From an uncultured bacterium (GTDB lineage Bacteria > Verrucomicrobiota > Verrucomicrobiia > CAIQCK01), in the NCBI GenBank assembly GCA_903870275.1, contig CAIQCK010000125.1:17199-81198 (forward strand): a stretch of DNA of 64,000 nucleotides. Reading direction: 5' to 3'. Of the stretch, positions 32,978 through 41,258 are shown one piece after another; position 1 is the stretch's first letter; each line of letters opens with the position of its first letter. The position numbers were made by a program, and so were the translations under genes. A model generated the notes under the pieces. That model was not told the origin of the DNA and made no database searches. It worked only from the letters and a program-made list of their open reading frames with translations.

Positions 32978-34885
32978 GTGCTCGCGATTGCGGGCACCGC
33001 TGTTTGTTTTGGCGTCAGGCTTTGGCGCGAGCGCGTCGTGCTGCGGCAGGAGCAGCACGCATTTGACCAGGCCGGTCTGGTGCTGGGCGCCGGCAAGCCA
33101 GCCGAAACATTGGCGTTGATCCAGGCGTTTGCCAAGCCGGAGTCCAAGCTGGCGTGGAAGGGGTTGGAGATGGACGCGCTCGTGGCCTTGGGACATCTGC
33201 CGCGGTTGTGCCTGATCTACGAACGCACACCCGAGCGCGTCCTGGCCAACGAAGACGCCTCGTTGTTGGTGGCGCGCGCCTACTTGCACAGCCGCCATGT
33301 CGAGGAGTTTACCCGGTTTCGGGATGCATGGCGCGGCCGTGAAAAAAACAGGGAATCGTGGCTGGCGGTGGATTCCGACGCCCTCCTCATCGCTGGCAAG
33401 CCGCGGGAGGCCGAGAAGCTGTTGCGTTCGCAAACGTCGCCGGGCGCGGCGGACGCCACGCGGTTGGTGAGGCTTGCGTTGATCGTTGCGCGTCAGAACA
33501 CCGGCGAGTCATGGGCTTTGCTCAATCAGGCTGCCGCGCTGGCGCCGAGAGATCCCGACATCCGGTCGTTCCGTGCACAAATTCTGGAGGCTGTGGGTCG
33601 CAATTTGGCGGCGCGCGTCGAATACGTCGCCGCCCTGGTCGCCAAACCCCAGAACCCGCTGCTGCGCGATCAACTGGCGGAATTCTACCGGCGCCAGGGA
33701 AACTATGATTTCGCGCTGCAGACCTGGGCGGAAAACCTGGGGCCGAGTTCATTGGATTTCATGTGGGTTAAGGCCGGTTTTTGGAGCAAAGTGATCCAGC
33801 CGCGCAAGCTGGACGCCACGAACATTCCCGCGGGTGACCTGCAGCCGTTGGCACAATGGATGGTGGCGCTCGGCCCCGAGCAATTCTGGAACGAAGAAGC
33901 CTTCCGGCAAATGCCCCAGGCGCGGCGCTACACGACTGAGCGGCAGGAGTTGTTCTGGCTTCGGTTGCTCGACCATTTGAATAACCGGCGCGAGAAGGAC
34001 GCGATGGAACTTCTGAAATTCGGCCAGTTTCGGGGTCGCACTTGGGAGCCGGACCTTGAAGTGGCCTTGTTGCGCATCCTGAACTACCGGCTCAACAAAT
34101 CGCTCAACATGCTCGATGTCGTTTTTGAGAGCGCGAGACCCACCGGAGAGTCGCACCAGTTTTTTGTCGCCTTGGAGGAGGCGGCCCGGCTGGAGCGTGT
34201 GGAACACAAGCTGGCGTTGAGCGCGGAGATGATGGCGTTGTTGCGCGGGCCGGACGCTTTTGTCGCCGCGTTACTGGCGGCGGGATGGCGCGAGGCGGCT
34301 TTGTGCCTCCATGCGGCGGATGACGCGCCGTCGAACCACCCGGATTGGCTGGCTTATGGCATCGGACAGGCCATGCGCGGCAATCGAGGCACCGGTGAGG
34401 CGCTTGCGTTTCTGGCGCGGCAGCGGTCCTCGCCGCCGGTCGGGCTCCTGACGGCTGAGATCCTGATCGGCGACGGCAAGCGACAGGAGGGCATGGACCG
34501 ACTCCGTCCGCTGGCGGCGCAGGATTCCGGCGTTGGTTTTCGCGCCAGCTATATCCTGGCGCTTGCCGGCGTGGAGTTGCACAAATATGACGAGGCGCGG
34601 CAGTGGGTGGCGCGGCAGCCGTTGCTGGCAAGGAGTGTTAGCGGCAAGGAATTGCTCGCTCGCATCGCGTTGCTGGAAAAAAATGCCGACGAGGCCGGCC
34701 GTCTCTATCGCGGCATCGCCGCCGAATCGGTCGAAGCGAAGGCGTTCCTGGCTCGGAACGCGTTTGCGAAGAAACAGTGGGGCGAAGCTCGCCGCTACAC
34801 GATGGAGCTTGTCGGCATGATGCCGGATGAATTGCAGCTCCGGCAGAACTTGTTAACGATTGACAAAGCGGAGGCCGGGCAATGA
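32978..34885 (+). CDS. Membrane-anchored TPR-like repeat protein in the exosortase operon
   Basis: 635 residues starting at GTG 32978, selected for a strong GGAGG seven bases upstream. A single N-terminal membrane segment (AIAGTAVCFGVRLW) is followed by helical repeats through the rest of the protein (GKPAETLALIQAF, ALLIAGKPREAEKLL, NAKKQWGEA-type units), consistent with TPR. Long TPR proteins accompany many exosortase loci (for example PrsT-type proteins), so a scaffolding role in surface-protein sorting is inferred. Position between substrate and exosortase supports this. The repeats are divergent and were not counted exactly. Confidence 0.78.
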   Translation: MLAIAGTAVCFGVRLWRERVVLRQEQHAFDQAGLVLGAGKPAETLALIQAFAKPESKLAWKGLEMDALVALGHLPRLCLIYERTPERVLANEDASLLVARAYLHSRHVEEFTRFRDAWRGREKNRESWLAVDSDALLIAGKPREAEKLLRSQTSPGAADATRLVRLALIVARQNTGESWALLNQAAALAPRDPDIRSFRAQILEAVGRNLAARVEYVAALVAKPQNPLLRDQLAEFYRRQGNYDFALQTWAENLGPSSLDFMWVKAGFWSKVIQPRKLDATNIPAGDLQPLAQWMVALGPEQFWNEEAFRQMPQARRYTTERQELFWLRLLDHLNNRREKDAMELLKFGQFRGRTWEPDLEVALLRILNYRLNKSLNMLDVVFESARPTGESHQFFVALEEAARLERVEHKLALSAEMMALLRGPDAFVAALLAAGWREAALCLHAADDAPSNHPDWLAYGIGQAMRGNRGTGEALAFLARQRSSPPVGLLTAEILIGDGKRQEGMDRLRPLAAQDSGVGFRASYILALAGVELHKYDEARQWVARQPLLARSVSGKELLARIALLEKNADEAGRLYRGIAAESVEAKAFLARNAFAKKQWGEARRYTMELVGMMPDELQLRQNLLTIDKAEAGQ

Positions 34886-34988
34886 CGGACCGCACCACAG
34901 TTTCGGCCCGGGGTTGTCCGTCACGGCGTGTTGTTTGGATCGCGGCGGCCGGTTGTGTGTCCACGGGCCTGCAGCTTCACTATTGCTG

Positions 34989-35807
34989 ATGAAAAAAGAA
35001 GATTGGATATGGCTGGGTGTGCTGGGCGCGATGGCCGTGTTCATCTGGCATCGGGACTTGGCGTGGCTTGGCATGGCGGACGAGGTGCTCCCGATCGTCG
35101 CTGCGTTGCCGTTGTTTGCGTGGTTGGGCGCGCCATGGCGGTTGCGGGACGACCGGTTCGCTCTTCATACCGGCAGCCTGGCTGTCGCCGGTGTCAGTTT
35201 TGTGTCGGGACTGGCTCTGAACCTGACGTTGCTGTTGGCCGTGACGTGGACGGCGTCACTCTGGAGTTGGATCCGGGGCCGTGTCTGCACCGAGGGGGAC
35301 GCCTTGGTGAGGCTGCGTCGGCTGCTGCCGTTGCCGTTGCTGGCTTTTCCGTGGATCACGTTGGATGGCGGGCCGGTGGGGTGGTGGTTTCGCCTGTCGG
35401 CGGCGTGGGCCGTGCAACACATGTTCGCTGGGATTGGGCTCGCCGTGACCCGCGAAGGAACCCATCTGATTGTGGAGTCGCAACCGGTATCGGTGGATGC
35501 CTCCTGCGCGGGCCTGAAGGTGTTGCAGTGCATGTTGATCGCAGGGACGATGCTTGCGTTCATCCAATTGGGCCGTCGGCGGCAATACTGGTGGACGCTG
35601 CCGGTTTTGCCGTTGCTCGCATGGACGGCTAACACAGTTCGTGTCACGACGCTGACGGTGGCCGCGTTGAGTTTCGGGCCTGAATTTGCACAGGGCTGGT
35701 TTCACGCCTGGGGTGGCTGGCTGGTGTTGGTGTTGATGTTTGTGTTCTGTTGGGTCTGTTTTTCCATTTACGATTGGGTCAAGGGGCCGGCTTCCATATC
35801 TGCATGA
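34989..35807 (+). CDS. xrt: Exosortase
   Basis: 272-residue integral-membrane cysteine transpeptidase that cleaves PEP-CTERM signals. All three catalytic positions are present: C173 in VDASCAGLKVLQC, R218 in TANTVRVTTL and H239 in GWFHAWGGW. About eight hydrophobic segments surround them. Start at ATG 34989 (KKEDWIWLGV); the frame upstream to 34860 is not protein-like. The stop overlaps the next ATG by ATGA. The exosortase subtype was not determined. The gene order substrate-TPR-exosortase-membrane protein-EpsI-like indicates a self-contained sorting system. Confidence 0.93.
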   Translation: MKKEDWIWLGVLGAMAVFIWHRDLAWLGMADEVLPIVAALPLFAWLGAPWRLRDDRFALHTGSLAVAGVSFVSGLALNLTLLLAVTWTASLWSWIRGRVCTEGDALVRLRRLLPLPLLAFPWITLDGGPVGWWFRLSAAWAVQHMFAGIGLAVTREGTHLIVESQPVSVDASCAGLKVLQCMLIAGTMLAFIQLGRRRQYWWTLPVLPLLAWTANTVRVTTLTVAALSFGPEFAQGWFHAWGGWLVLVLMFVFCWVCFSIYDWVKGPASISA

Positions 35808-36277
35808 ACAGCTTTCGCCGGTTTTTCAGAGTGGAATGGGCGGTCATCGTGTTTTGCGCATGGGCGGCGCGGGAGTTGGTGAACGCGTGGCGGCATTCGC
35901 CGTTTGACCGTTTGGGGTGGCTTGCGTTCGCGATATGGCTGGTGCCGGTGGTGGTCCATGAATCCCGTCGCAACGTGCTGAAGGACGGCATCGCATGTTC
36001 CTGTACCGGCCTTGTGATGGCGACATTGGGGTTGATGGCCCAGCTGAATGCGGCGACCTATTTGGGCCTGGCAGTTGCGGTGGCGGGACTGTTGCCGTGG
36101 AATCGCTGGACCGTGTCATGGCTGGTCTTCTCACTGGCGTGGATGCCTTTGACCGGGTGGCTGTGCGCCAATTTTGGCGGGAGCGTGACTGTGGCTTTGC
36201 GATTGGCCGGTGCGGCGCTGGCAGTTGTGATGGGTATGAGCGCCGTCAGACGAAAGAACGAGGGAACCGCTGCATGA
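35804..36277 (+). CDS. Exosortase-operon membrane protein of unknown function
   Basis: 157 residues with about five hydrophobic segments and little else. Two cysteines lie together in GIACSCTGLVM (about residues 63-69). It starts at an ATGA overlap with the exosortase and ends at another ATGA overlap with the EpsI-like gene, so the three are almost certainly translated together. No homologue was recognised. It may be an accessory subunit of the exosortase. Confidence 0.8.
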   Translation: MNSFRRFFRVEWAVIVFCAWAARELVNAWRHSPFDRLGWLAFAIWLVPVVVHESRRNVLKDGIACSCTGLVMATLGLMAQLNAATYLGLAVAVAGLLPWNRWTVSWLVFSLAWMPLTGWLCANFGGSVTVALRLAGAALAVVMGMSAVRRKNEGTAA

Positions 36278-36861
36278 AGTCTTGGGCAAGAAACATATTG
36301 TGGGCCGCGCTGGGCGTGGCGGTGTTGATGAGTCTGCTTTGGGAACTGGTGCCGTTGCCGGACGCGGGCGACAGGCTCGATGCCTTGCCGATGCAGGGAT
36401 TGAACTTCGCAGGCCGCGCCGTGCCGTTGTCGCCGATCGAGGAGTTGACTTACCAGCCGGCGCGCGTGCTGAAGCGCATTTATCGCGTGGGACGGCAGCA
36501 TGTCGAATTGTTGGTGCTGGATGGTTCTCGTAACCGCCACGCGGTGCACGATCCTCTCTATTGTTTTCGCGGGGCGGGCTGGCGCGTAAGCGGCACGCGC
36601 TATCTGGCGTTGCCCGGCGGTCATGCTCAGTTGGTACAGTTAGCCAACGGAGGCGATGCAGCCGAGGTCCTGTGCTGGATTACAGATGGCACCGTTCGCC
36701 ACCTCTCGGCGCCGCGTTATTGGCTGCAAACCACGCTGCGGCGCCTGACATTCGGCCGTTCGGGACCGGAGCCGGTGCTGGTGGTCATGCAGCCGTTAAG
36801 GGGCGAAGCTGTGGTTTGGGAGAGAGTGCTCCAGGATTTCCCCGCCTTGCTCGAACTCTAG
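36274..36861 (+). CDS. EpsI-like exosortase-associated protein
   Basis: 195 residues with one N-terminal membrane segment (NILWAALGVAVLMSLLW) and a soluble periplasmic part. The EpsI-family pattern is visible: H92-D-P-L-Y-C97 followed by GAGW at 100-103, matching the HxPxxC...GW motif found in EpsI proteins linked to or fused with exosortases. The C-terminus is rich in strand-forming residues (EPVLVVMQPL). The coupled start (ATGA with the previous gene) fixes position 36274. Function of EpsI proteins in sorting is not fully established. Confidence 0.85.
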   Translation: MKSWARNILWAALGVAVLMSLLWELVPLPDAGDRLDALPMQGLNFAGRAVPLSPIEELTYQPARVLKRIYRVGRQHVELLVLDGSRNRHAVHDPLYCFRGAGWRVSGTRYLALPGGHAQLVQLANGGDAAEVLCWITDGTVRHLSAPRYWLQTTLRRLTFGRSGPEPVLVVMQPLRGEAVVWERVLQDFPALLEL

Positions 36862-37108
36862 GCGCGGTTGTTGATGGCGTGACCTGGCGTCGGCAGGCCA
36901 TGGTTCTCGCGCCCCGCTCCATAAGGTGTGTCGGGCGCATAACATTTCGGAAGTGGGTTTCCATCGTTGGAAGCGAACTGCTGAAAGCGGAGGGCAGGGG
37001 AGAAACCCGGATGGAAACCGGCGCGCGGCCCAATTCGCGGCATCTGGCCGCAGCAGATCGTTCGATCTTTGCTCGCGTTTTACTGGATGGGGTGCTTATT
37101 CTTTCGTC

Positions 37109-39619
37109 ATGACGCGTTGCCGACGACGTGCGATCAAACCGGGATTCTTGCTGGGCATCACCGTCTGTTTTGTGTTGGCGCTGCCAGGGCGAACGGTGGC
37201 GGCGACTGAGCAGGAGATGATCGAGCAGGACTGGCGCAAGCAGGACGGGATCGCGACACAGCGGTATCCGATCAGTTACGCAGAAGCGATTCCACGCTTG
37301 TTCGAGCGGGGCGACGCGTTGCTGCGCGACCTGCAATCGGCGCAAGCGGCGCTGGGCGCGTTGCCGCGGCGTTGGGAGGATTTGAGACAGGAATGGCAAA
37401 GGTGGATCGCGTCCTCCGGAAACGATCACGAAGTCGGATCTCAACAACATTCGCGTTCGGAGAACGCGGTCCACCATGAGGAACGCGCGGAGCAGTTTTG
37501 GCGGCGGGTGCATGAGTTGCGGCGGCAAATGGTTTTCAACAATCCGCTGGCGCAGACGGGGCCAATGCTGTTTGTGAAGCAGGTGCCGAGCATGTTCAGC
37601 CACCAGCTCACGCAATACTACGGCAGTTGCGCGCGACCGGGCGGCGGGGTGTTTGTGCTGGAGGAGCCGGGGCGGACAATGCGCTGCCGGCAGCTCGCGG
37701 CGGGCGCGTTGCCGCCGGGCAGTTTCCAACTTCCGGAGGTTTCCTACGACGGCGAACGGGTGATGTTCGCCTACTGCAACGCGCCGACACCGCCGCCGAA
37801 TCGCGAGGCGTGTCTCGACCGTCATTATCATCTCTACGAAATGGCCGCGAACGGCTCAGGGCTGCGGCAGCTTACGGACGGGGCGTTTGACGATTTCGCG
37901 GCGCGGTATCTGCCCGACGGCCGCATCATCTTTACCTCGACACGGCGCGGCGGGTTTCACCGTTGCGGTCGCGGGCCGTGTGACACCTACACGCTGGCGG
38001 TGGCCAACAGCGACGGCTCCGATCCGCATCCGATTTCGTTTCACGAAACTCATGAGTGGGACCCGTCGGTGCTCCACGACGGGCGCGTCATCTACACGCG
38101 GTGGGATTACGTGGATCGGAACGCGGTGCACTACCAGCAACTCTGGACGGTGCGGTCAGACGGCACGGACGTGCGGGCGTTCTACGGTAACCACACGCTG
38201 AATCCCGTCGGCGTCTGGGAGGCGCGGGCGGTGCCGGGATCGAGCCGGGTGATGGCGACGGCGGCGGCGCACCACGCGATGACGGCGGGTTCGATCATCC
38301 TGCTCGACGTGACGCGCGGCGTAGACGGCCTTGAACCGATCACGCGGCTGACACCGGACGCGCTGTTCCCGGAGAGCGAAGAGCCGGTGTCCCACGGCCT
38401 GGCAAAACCGGCGTTCTGGCGCGCGACGGCGGGCGTGTCGAAGCCGCCGGTCGTTCCGCCCGAGCAGCAGCGATGGCCGGGGCACTGTTACCGCTCGCCG
38501 TGGCCGCTGTCGGAGAAATACTTCCTCGCCGCTTACAGCTTTGACGCGCTTATCGGCGAACCGAGCGCGAACCCGCCGAACATGTTTGGTCTCTACTGGG
38601 TGGACGTCTTCGGCAACAAGGAACTGCTCTACCGCGACCCGGACATTGCCAGCCTGTGGCCGATGTCGTTGCGCGCGCGCCCGAAGCCGCCGGCATTGCC
38701 GTTGCTCGCGGAGGCCGATCCGAAGAAGAAGTCAGAAACATCAACCCTTAATCGTGCATCGTCTCTTGTTCATCACCCGTCGCCCGACGGCATTTTCTTC
38801 ATCGAAAACGTTTACAACGCATGGCCGCCGTTGCCGGATGCCCGCATCACGCACCTTCGCGTTATTCAGGTGTTGCCCAAGACGACCCCACACATCAACA
38901 CGCCGACGGTCGGCCTGGCAAACGCGTCGCCCGGCAAGCAGGTGCTCGGCACCGTGCCGGTCGAGGCGGATGGCTCGGCGTATTTCCGCGCGCCGGCGAA
39001 GATTGCGCTGGCGTTTCAAGCGCTGGATGAGCGCGGACAGGCGGTGCAGACGATGCGGAGCATCACCTATCTCCAACCGGGCGAGAGCGTCTCGTGTGTC
39101 GGTTGCCACGAGCAACGCGCCAGCACGCCGTCGTCGCATCGGACGGCCATCGCGCAGTCACGGGTGCCGTCAGTCATTGCACCCGGTCCAGATGGCTCCA
39201 AGCCGCTCAGTTATCCGATTCTCGTGCAGCCAGTGCTGGATAAACATTGCGTTTCGTGCCACAGCGGTGCGAAACCCGCCGGCAAGGTCGCGCTCACCGG
39301 CGAAGCTCAGGGCCGTTACACCGTTTCTTACAACGCGCTGGCCGGGCGCGTGTCGTTTTCGGCGTGGGGCGGCAAACCGGGCGACTTCCGCGTCGTCAAC
39401 AGCGAGCCGCTGTCGCAGCCGGGCTTCTTCGGGGCGCGCGGCAGCATGGTGATGAAGATGCTCCTGCATGGCCATCACGACGTGACGTTATCGCGTGGTG
39501 ACATCGAGCGGTTGGTGACGTGGATGGACGCGAACGCGCTGTTCTACGGGACGTTTGATGTGGACGACCAGGCGCGCCAGCAACGCGGCGAGCGGATTGA
39601 GGGGCCGAAGTTGGAGTAG
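37109..39619 (+). CDS. Secreted hydrazine-synthase-alpha-like protein with two c-type heme motifs
   Basis: 836 residues with a signal peptide (residues about 12-33). The central part has beta-propeller-like PD40 motifs (LTDGAFDDFAARYLPDG, FTSTRRGGF, WDPSVLHDGRVIYTRWD). The C-terminal part carries two c-type heme attachment sites: CVGCH at 663-667 and CVSCH at 714-718. This arrangement is that of the HzsA-related family widespread in Planctomycetes and Verrucomicrobia that lack anammox, so hydrazine synthesis is unlikely. A periplasmic electron-transfer or oxidative role is inferred. It follows the exosortase operon after 247 bases and is probably independent. Confidence 0.85.
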   Translation: MTRCRRRAIKPGFLLGITVCFVLALPGRTVAATEQEMIEQDWRKQDGIATQRYPISYAEAIPRLFERGDALLRDLQSAQAALGALPRRWEDLRQEWQRWIASSGNDHEVGSQQHSRSENAVHHEERAEQFWRRVHELRRQMVFNNPLAQTGPMLFVKQVPSMFSHQLTQYYGSCARPGGGVFVLEEPGRTMRCRQLAAGALPPGSFQLPEVSYDGERVMFAYCNAPTPPPNREACLDRHYHLYEMAANGSGLRQLTDGAFDDFAARYLPDGRIIFTSTRRGGFHRCGRGPCDTYTLAVANSDGSDPHPISFHETHEWDPSVLHDGRVIYTRWDYVDRNAVHYQQLWTVRSDGTDVRAFYGNHTLNPVGVWEARAVPGSSRVMATAAAHHAMTAGSIILLDVTRGVDGLEPITRLTPDALFPESEEPVSHGLAKPAFWRATAGVSKPPVVPPEQQRWPGHCYRSPWPLSEKYFLAAYSFDALIGEPSANPPNMFGLYWVDVFGNKELLYRDPDIASLWPMSLRARPKPPALPLLAEADPKKKSETSTLNRASSLVHHPSPDGIFFIENVYNAWPPLPDARITHLRVIQVLPKTTPHINTPTVGLANASPGKQVLGTVPVEADGSAYFRAPAKIALAFQALDERGQAVQTMRSITYLQPGESVSCVGCHEQRASTPSSHRTAIAQSRVPSVIAPGPDGSKPLSYPILVQPVLDKHCVSCHSGAKPAGKVALTGEAQGRYTVSYNALAGRVSFSAWGGKPGDFRVVNSEPLSQPGFFGARGSMVMKMLLHGHHDVTLSRGDIERLVTWMDANALFYGTFDVDDQARQQRGERIEGPKLE

Positions 39620-39669
39620 GGGATGCGGCGCTGGCGGACAGGCAGACCGAGTGCTTGGGCGGCGGTGCG

Positions 39670-40089
39670 CTACTTTTTATCCTTCTTCGCGCTGCGGATC
39701 AGTTTCTCGTAGTCGTCCGGCGAACCGTAGCCGGTGCGCGCGGCCAATTGCTCGCCATCGGGGCTGGCCACGACGACGAACGGCAGCATGGTGCCCTTGA
39801 CCTTGAACTTTTCGCGGAACTGCTGATTGACTTTGCGGTCGTCGCAGTTGAGGTCCACGTAAACAAAGGCGGTCTTGAACAGCCGCAGCGAGCCGTCGCG
39901 GATGTAGCCGCGCAACGCCTGGCAGTTTTCGCACGCCTCGCGGCCAAACTGGATGAAGAGCAGTTTCTTTTCCTTCTTCGCCTGTTCCAACGCTTGGTTC
40001 AGGTCGGTGAGCGCCTCCGGTCCTTTGGCAAACGACACCGTCGGGACGAGCCAGAGCGCCGCGATCAATCCTGCCATCAGTCTGTTCAT
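39670..40089 (-). CDS. Secreted thioredoxin-like protein
   Basis: 139 residues with a signal peptide (residues 1-21, cleavage after SFA). The thioredoxin-fold active site is C53-E-N-C56 in GREACENCQALR. The cis-Pro region is GTMLPFVVV. Probably periplasmic disulfide reductase or cytochrome maturation-type function. It lies 35 bases after galE on the same strand, so the two may be cotranscribed, though no functional link is evident. Start chosen at the ATG at 40089 which begins the signal peptide; GGAGAAACG upstream fits a ribosome-binding site. Confidence 0.88.
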   Translation of the reverse strand: MNRLMAGLIAALWLVPTVSFAKGPEALTDLNQALEQAKKEKKLLFIQFGREACENCQALRGYIRDGSLRLFKTAFVYVDLNCDDRKVNQQFREKFKVKGTMLPFVVVASPDGEQLAARTGYGSPDDYEKLIRSAKKDKK

Positions 40090-40124
40090 GATCGTTTCTC
40101 CTTTTGCAGATGGATTCTTTTGTC

Positions 40125-41096
40125 TTAATCCGAATACCCGTCCGGATGTGCCTTGTGCCACGTCCACGCGCTGGCGACGATGTCGTGGAGTTTCGTGAAC
40201 TTCGGCTTCCAACCAAGCTCGGCGGAAATTTTTTTCGACGACGCGACGAGTTTGGGAGGATCGCCGGGCCGGCGCGGGCGCTCCGCCGCCGGGATCGGAT
40301 GACCCGTGACCTTGCGGCAGGCTTCGATCACCTGCCGCACGGTGTAGCCGTCGCCGCTGCCGAGGTTGAAGCTGACGCTCTGGTGGCATTGCAACGCCAG
40401 CATGTGGGCGTTGGCCAGATCCACGATGTGGATGTAGTCGCGCACACAGGTGCCGTCGGGCGTCAGATAATCGGTGCCGTAGATTTCCACCTGCTCCTTT
40501 TTGCCGAGCGCCACGGCGAGGACATTCGGGATGAGATGGGTCTCGCGCCGGTGATGCTCGCCATAATTTCCGGACGCGCCGGCGGCATTGAAGTAGCGAA
40601 GATTAACGTGCTGGATGCCGTGGATTTGCTCATACCATTTCAACATGGCTTCGAACATCGCCTTGCTCTGTCCATAAGGCGACAGCGGCTTCACCGGCAA
40701 GTCCTCCGTCATGGGCACGCGGTCGGGCGTGCCGAAGATCGCGCAGGTGCTGCTGAAGACGATCCGCCGCACGCCGGCCTCGACCATTGCGTCGAGCAGG
40801 TTGATGCCGTTGGCGACGTTATTGCGGAAATATTTCGAGGGATTGACCATGCTCTCCGGCACCAGCGACGCCGCGGCGAAGTGCATCACCGCGTCCGGCG
40901 CCGCCTGCTTTAGCGCGTGGCTGATCTGGCCAAGGTCGGCGAGATCGCCCTGGACGAACGCCGCGCGCGGATCCACGGCGCTGCGGTGGCCTTCCGAGAG
41001 ATTGTCGAACACCGTGATCTGGTGTCCCGCGTTGAGCATTTCCTCCACGCAAATGCTGCCGATGTATCCGGCGCCTCCATTTACAAAGATGTGCAT
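40125..41096 (-). CDS. galE: UDP-glucose 4-epimerase
   Basis: Interconverts UDP-glucose and UDP-galactose for surface glycans. NAD-binding loop GGAGYIG at residues 7-13, acidic end of the second strand FDNLSEG, catalytic SSTCAIFG near 115-122 and Y141-G-Q-S-K145. The segment RYFNAAGA and the GTCVRDYIHIVDLA block are typical of GalE. 323 residues is normal. The ATG at 41096 directly precedes the Rossmann strand; the longer frame upstream is not supported. Confidence 0.95.
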   Translation of the reverse strand: MHIFVNGGAGYIGSICVEEMLNAGHQITVFDNLSEGHRSAVDPRAAFVQGDLADLGQISHALKQAAPDAVMHFAAASLVPESMVNPSKYFRNNVANGINLLDAMVEAGVRRIVFSSTCAIFGTPDRVPMTEDLPVKPLSPYGQSKAMFEAMLKWYEQIHGIQHVNLRYFNAAGASGNYGEHHRRETHLIPNVLAVALGKKEQVEIYGTDYLTPDGTCVRDYIHIVDLANAHMLALQCHQSVSFNLGSGDGYTVRQVIEACRKVTGHPIPAAERPRRPGDPPKLVASSKKISAELGWKPKFTKLHDIVASAWTWHKAHPDGYSD

Positions 41097-41258
41097 GGCG
41101 CGGAGTATAGGAGTGCAACCGGGATTGTCAAACGCAGCCGTGGCAGGGAAGGAGGTGGTTTTGAAGACAGGATGCAACGCAGGTGTCAGAGCATGCTCGC
41201 AGACCTTGTTGCCGTAAACGCCCTTCCCGCGAGCACAGTCGGTTTCTACCGCTGAGCG

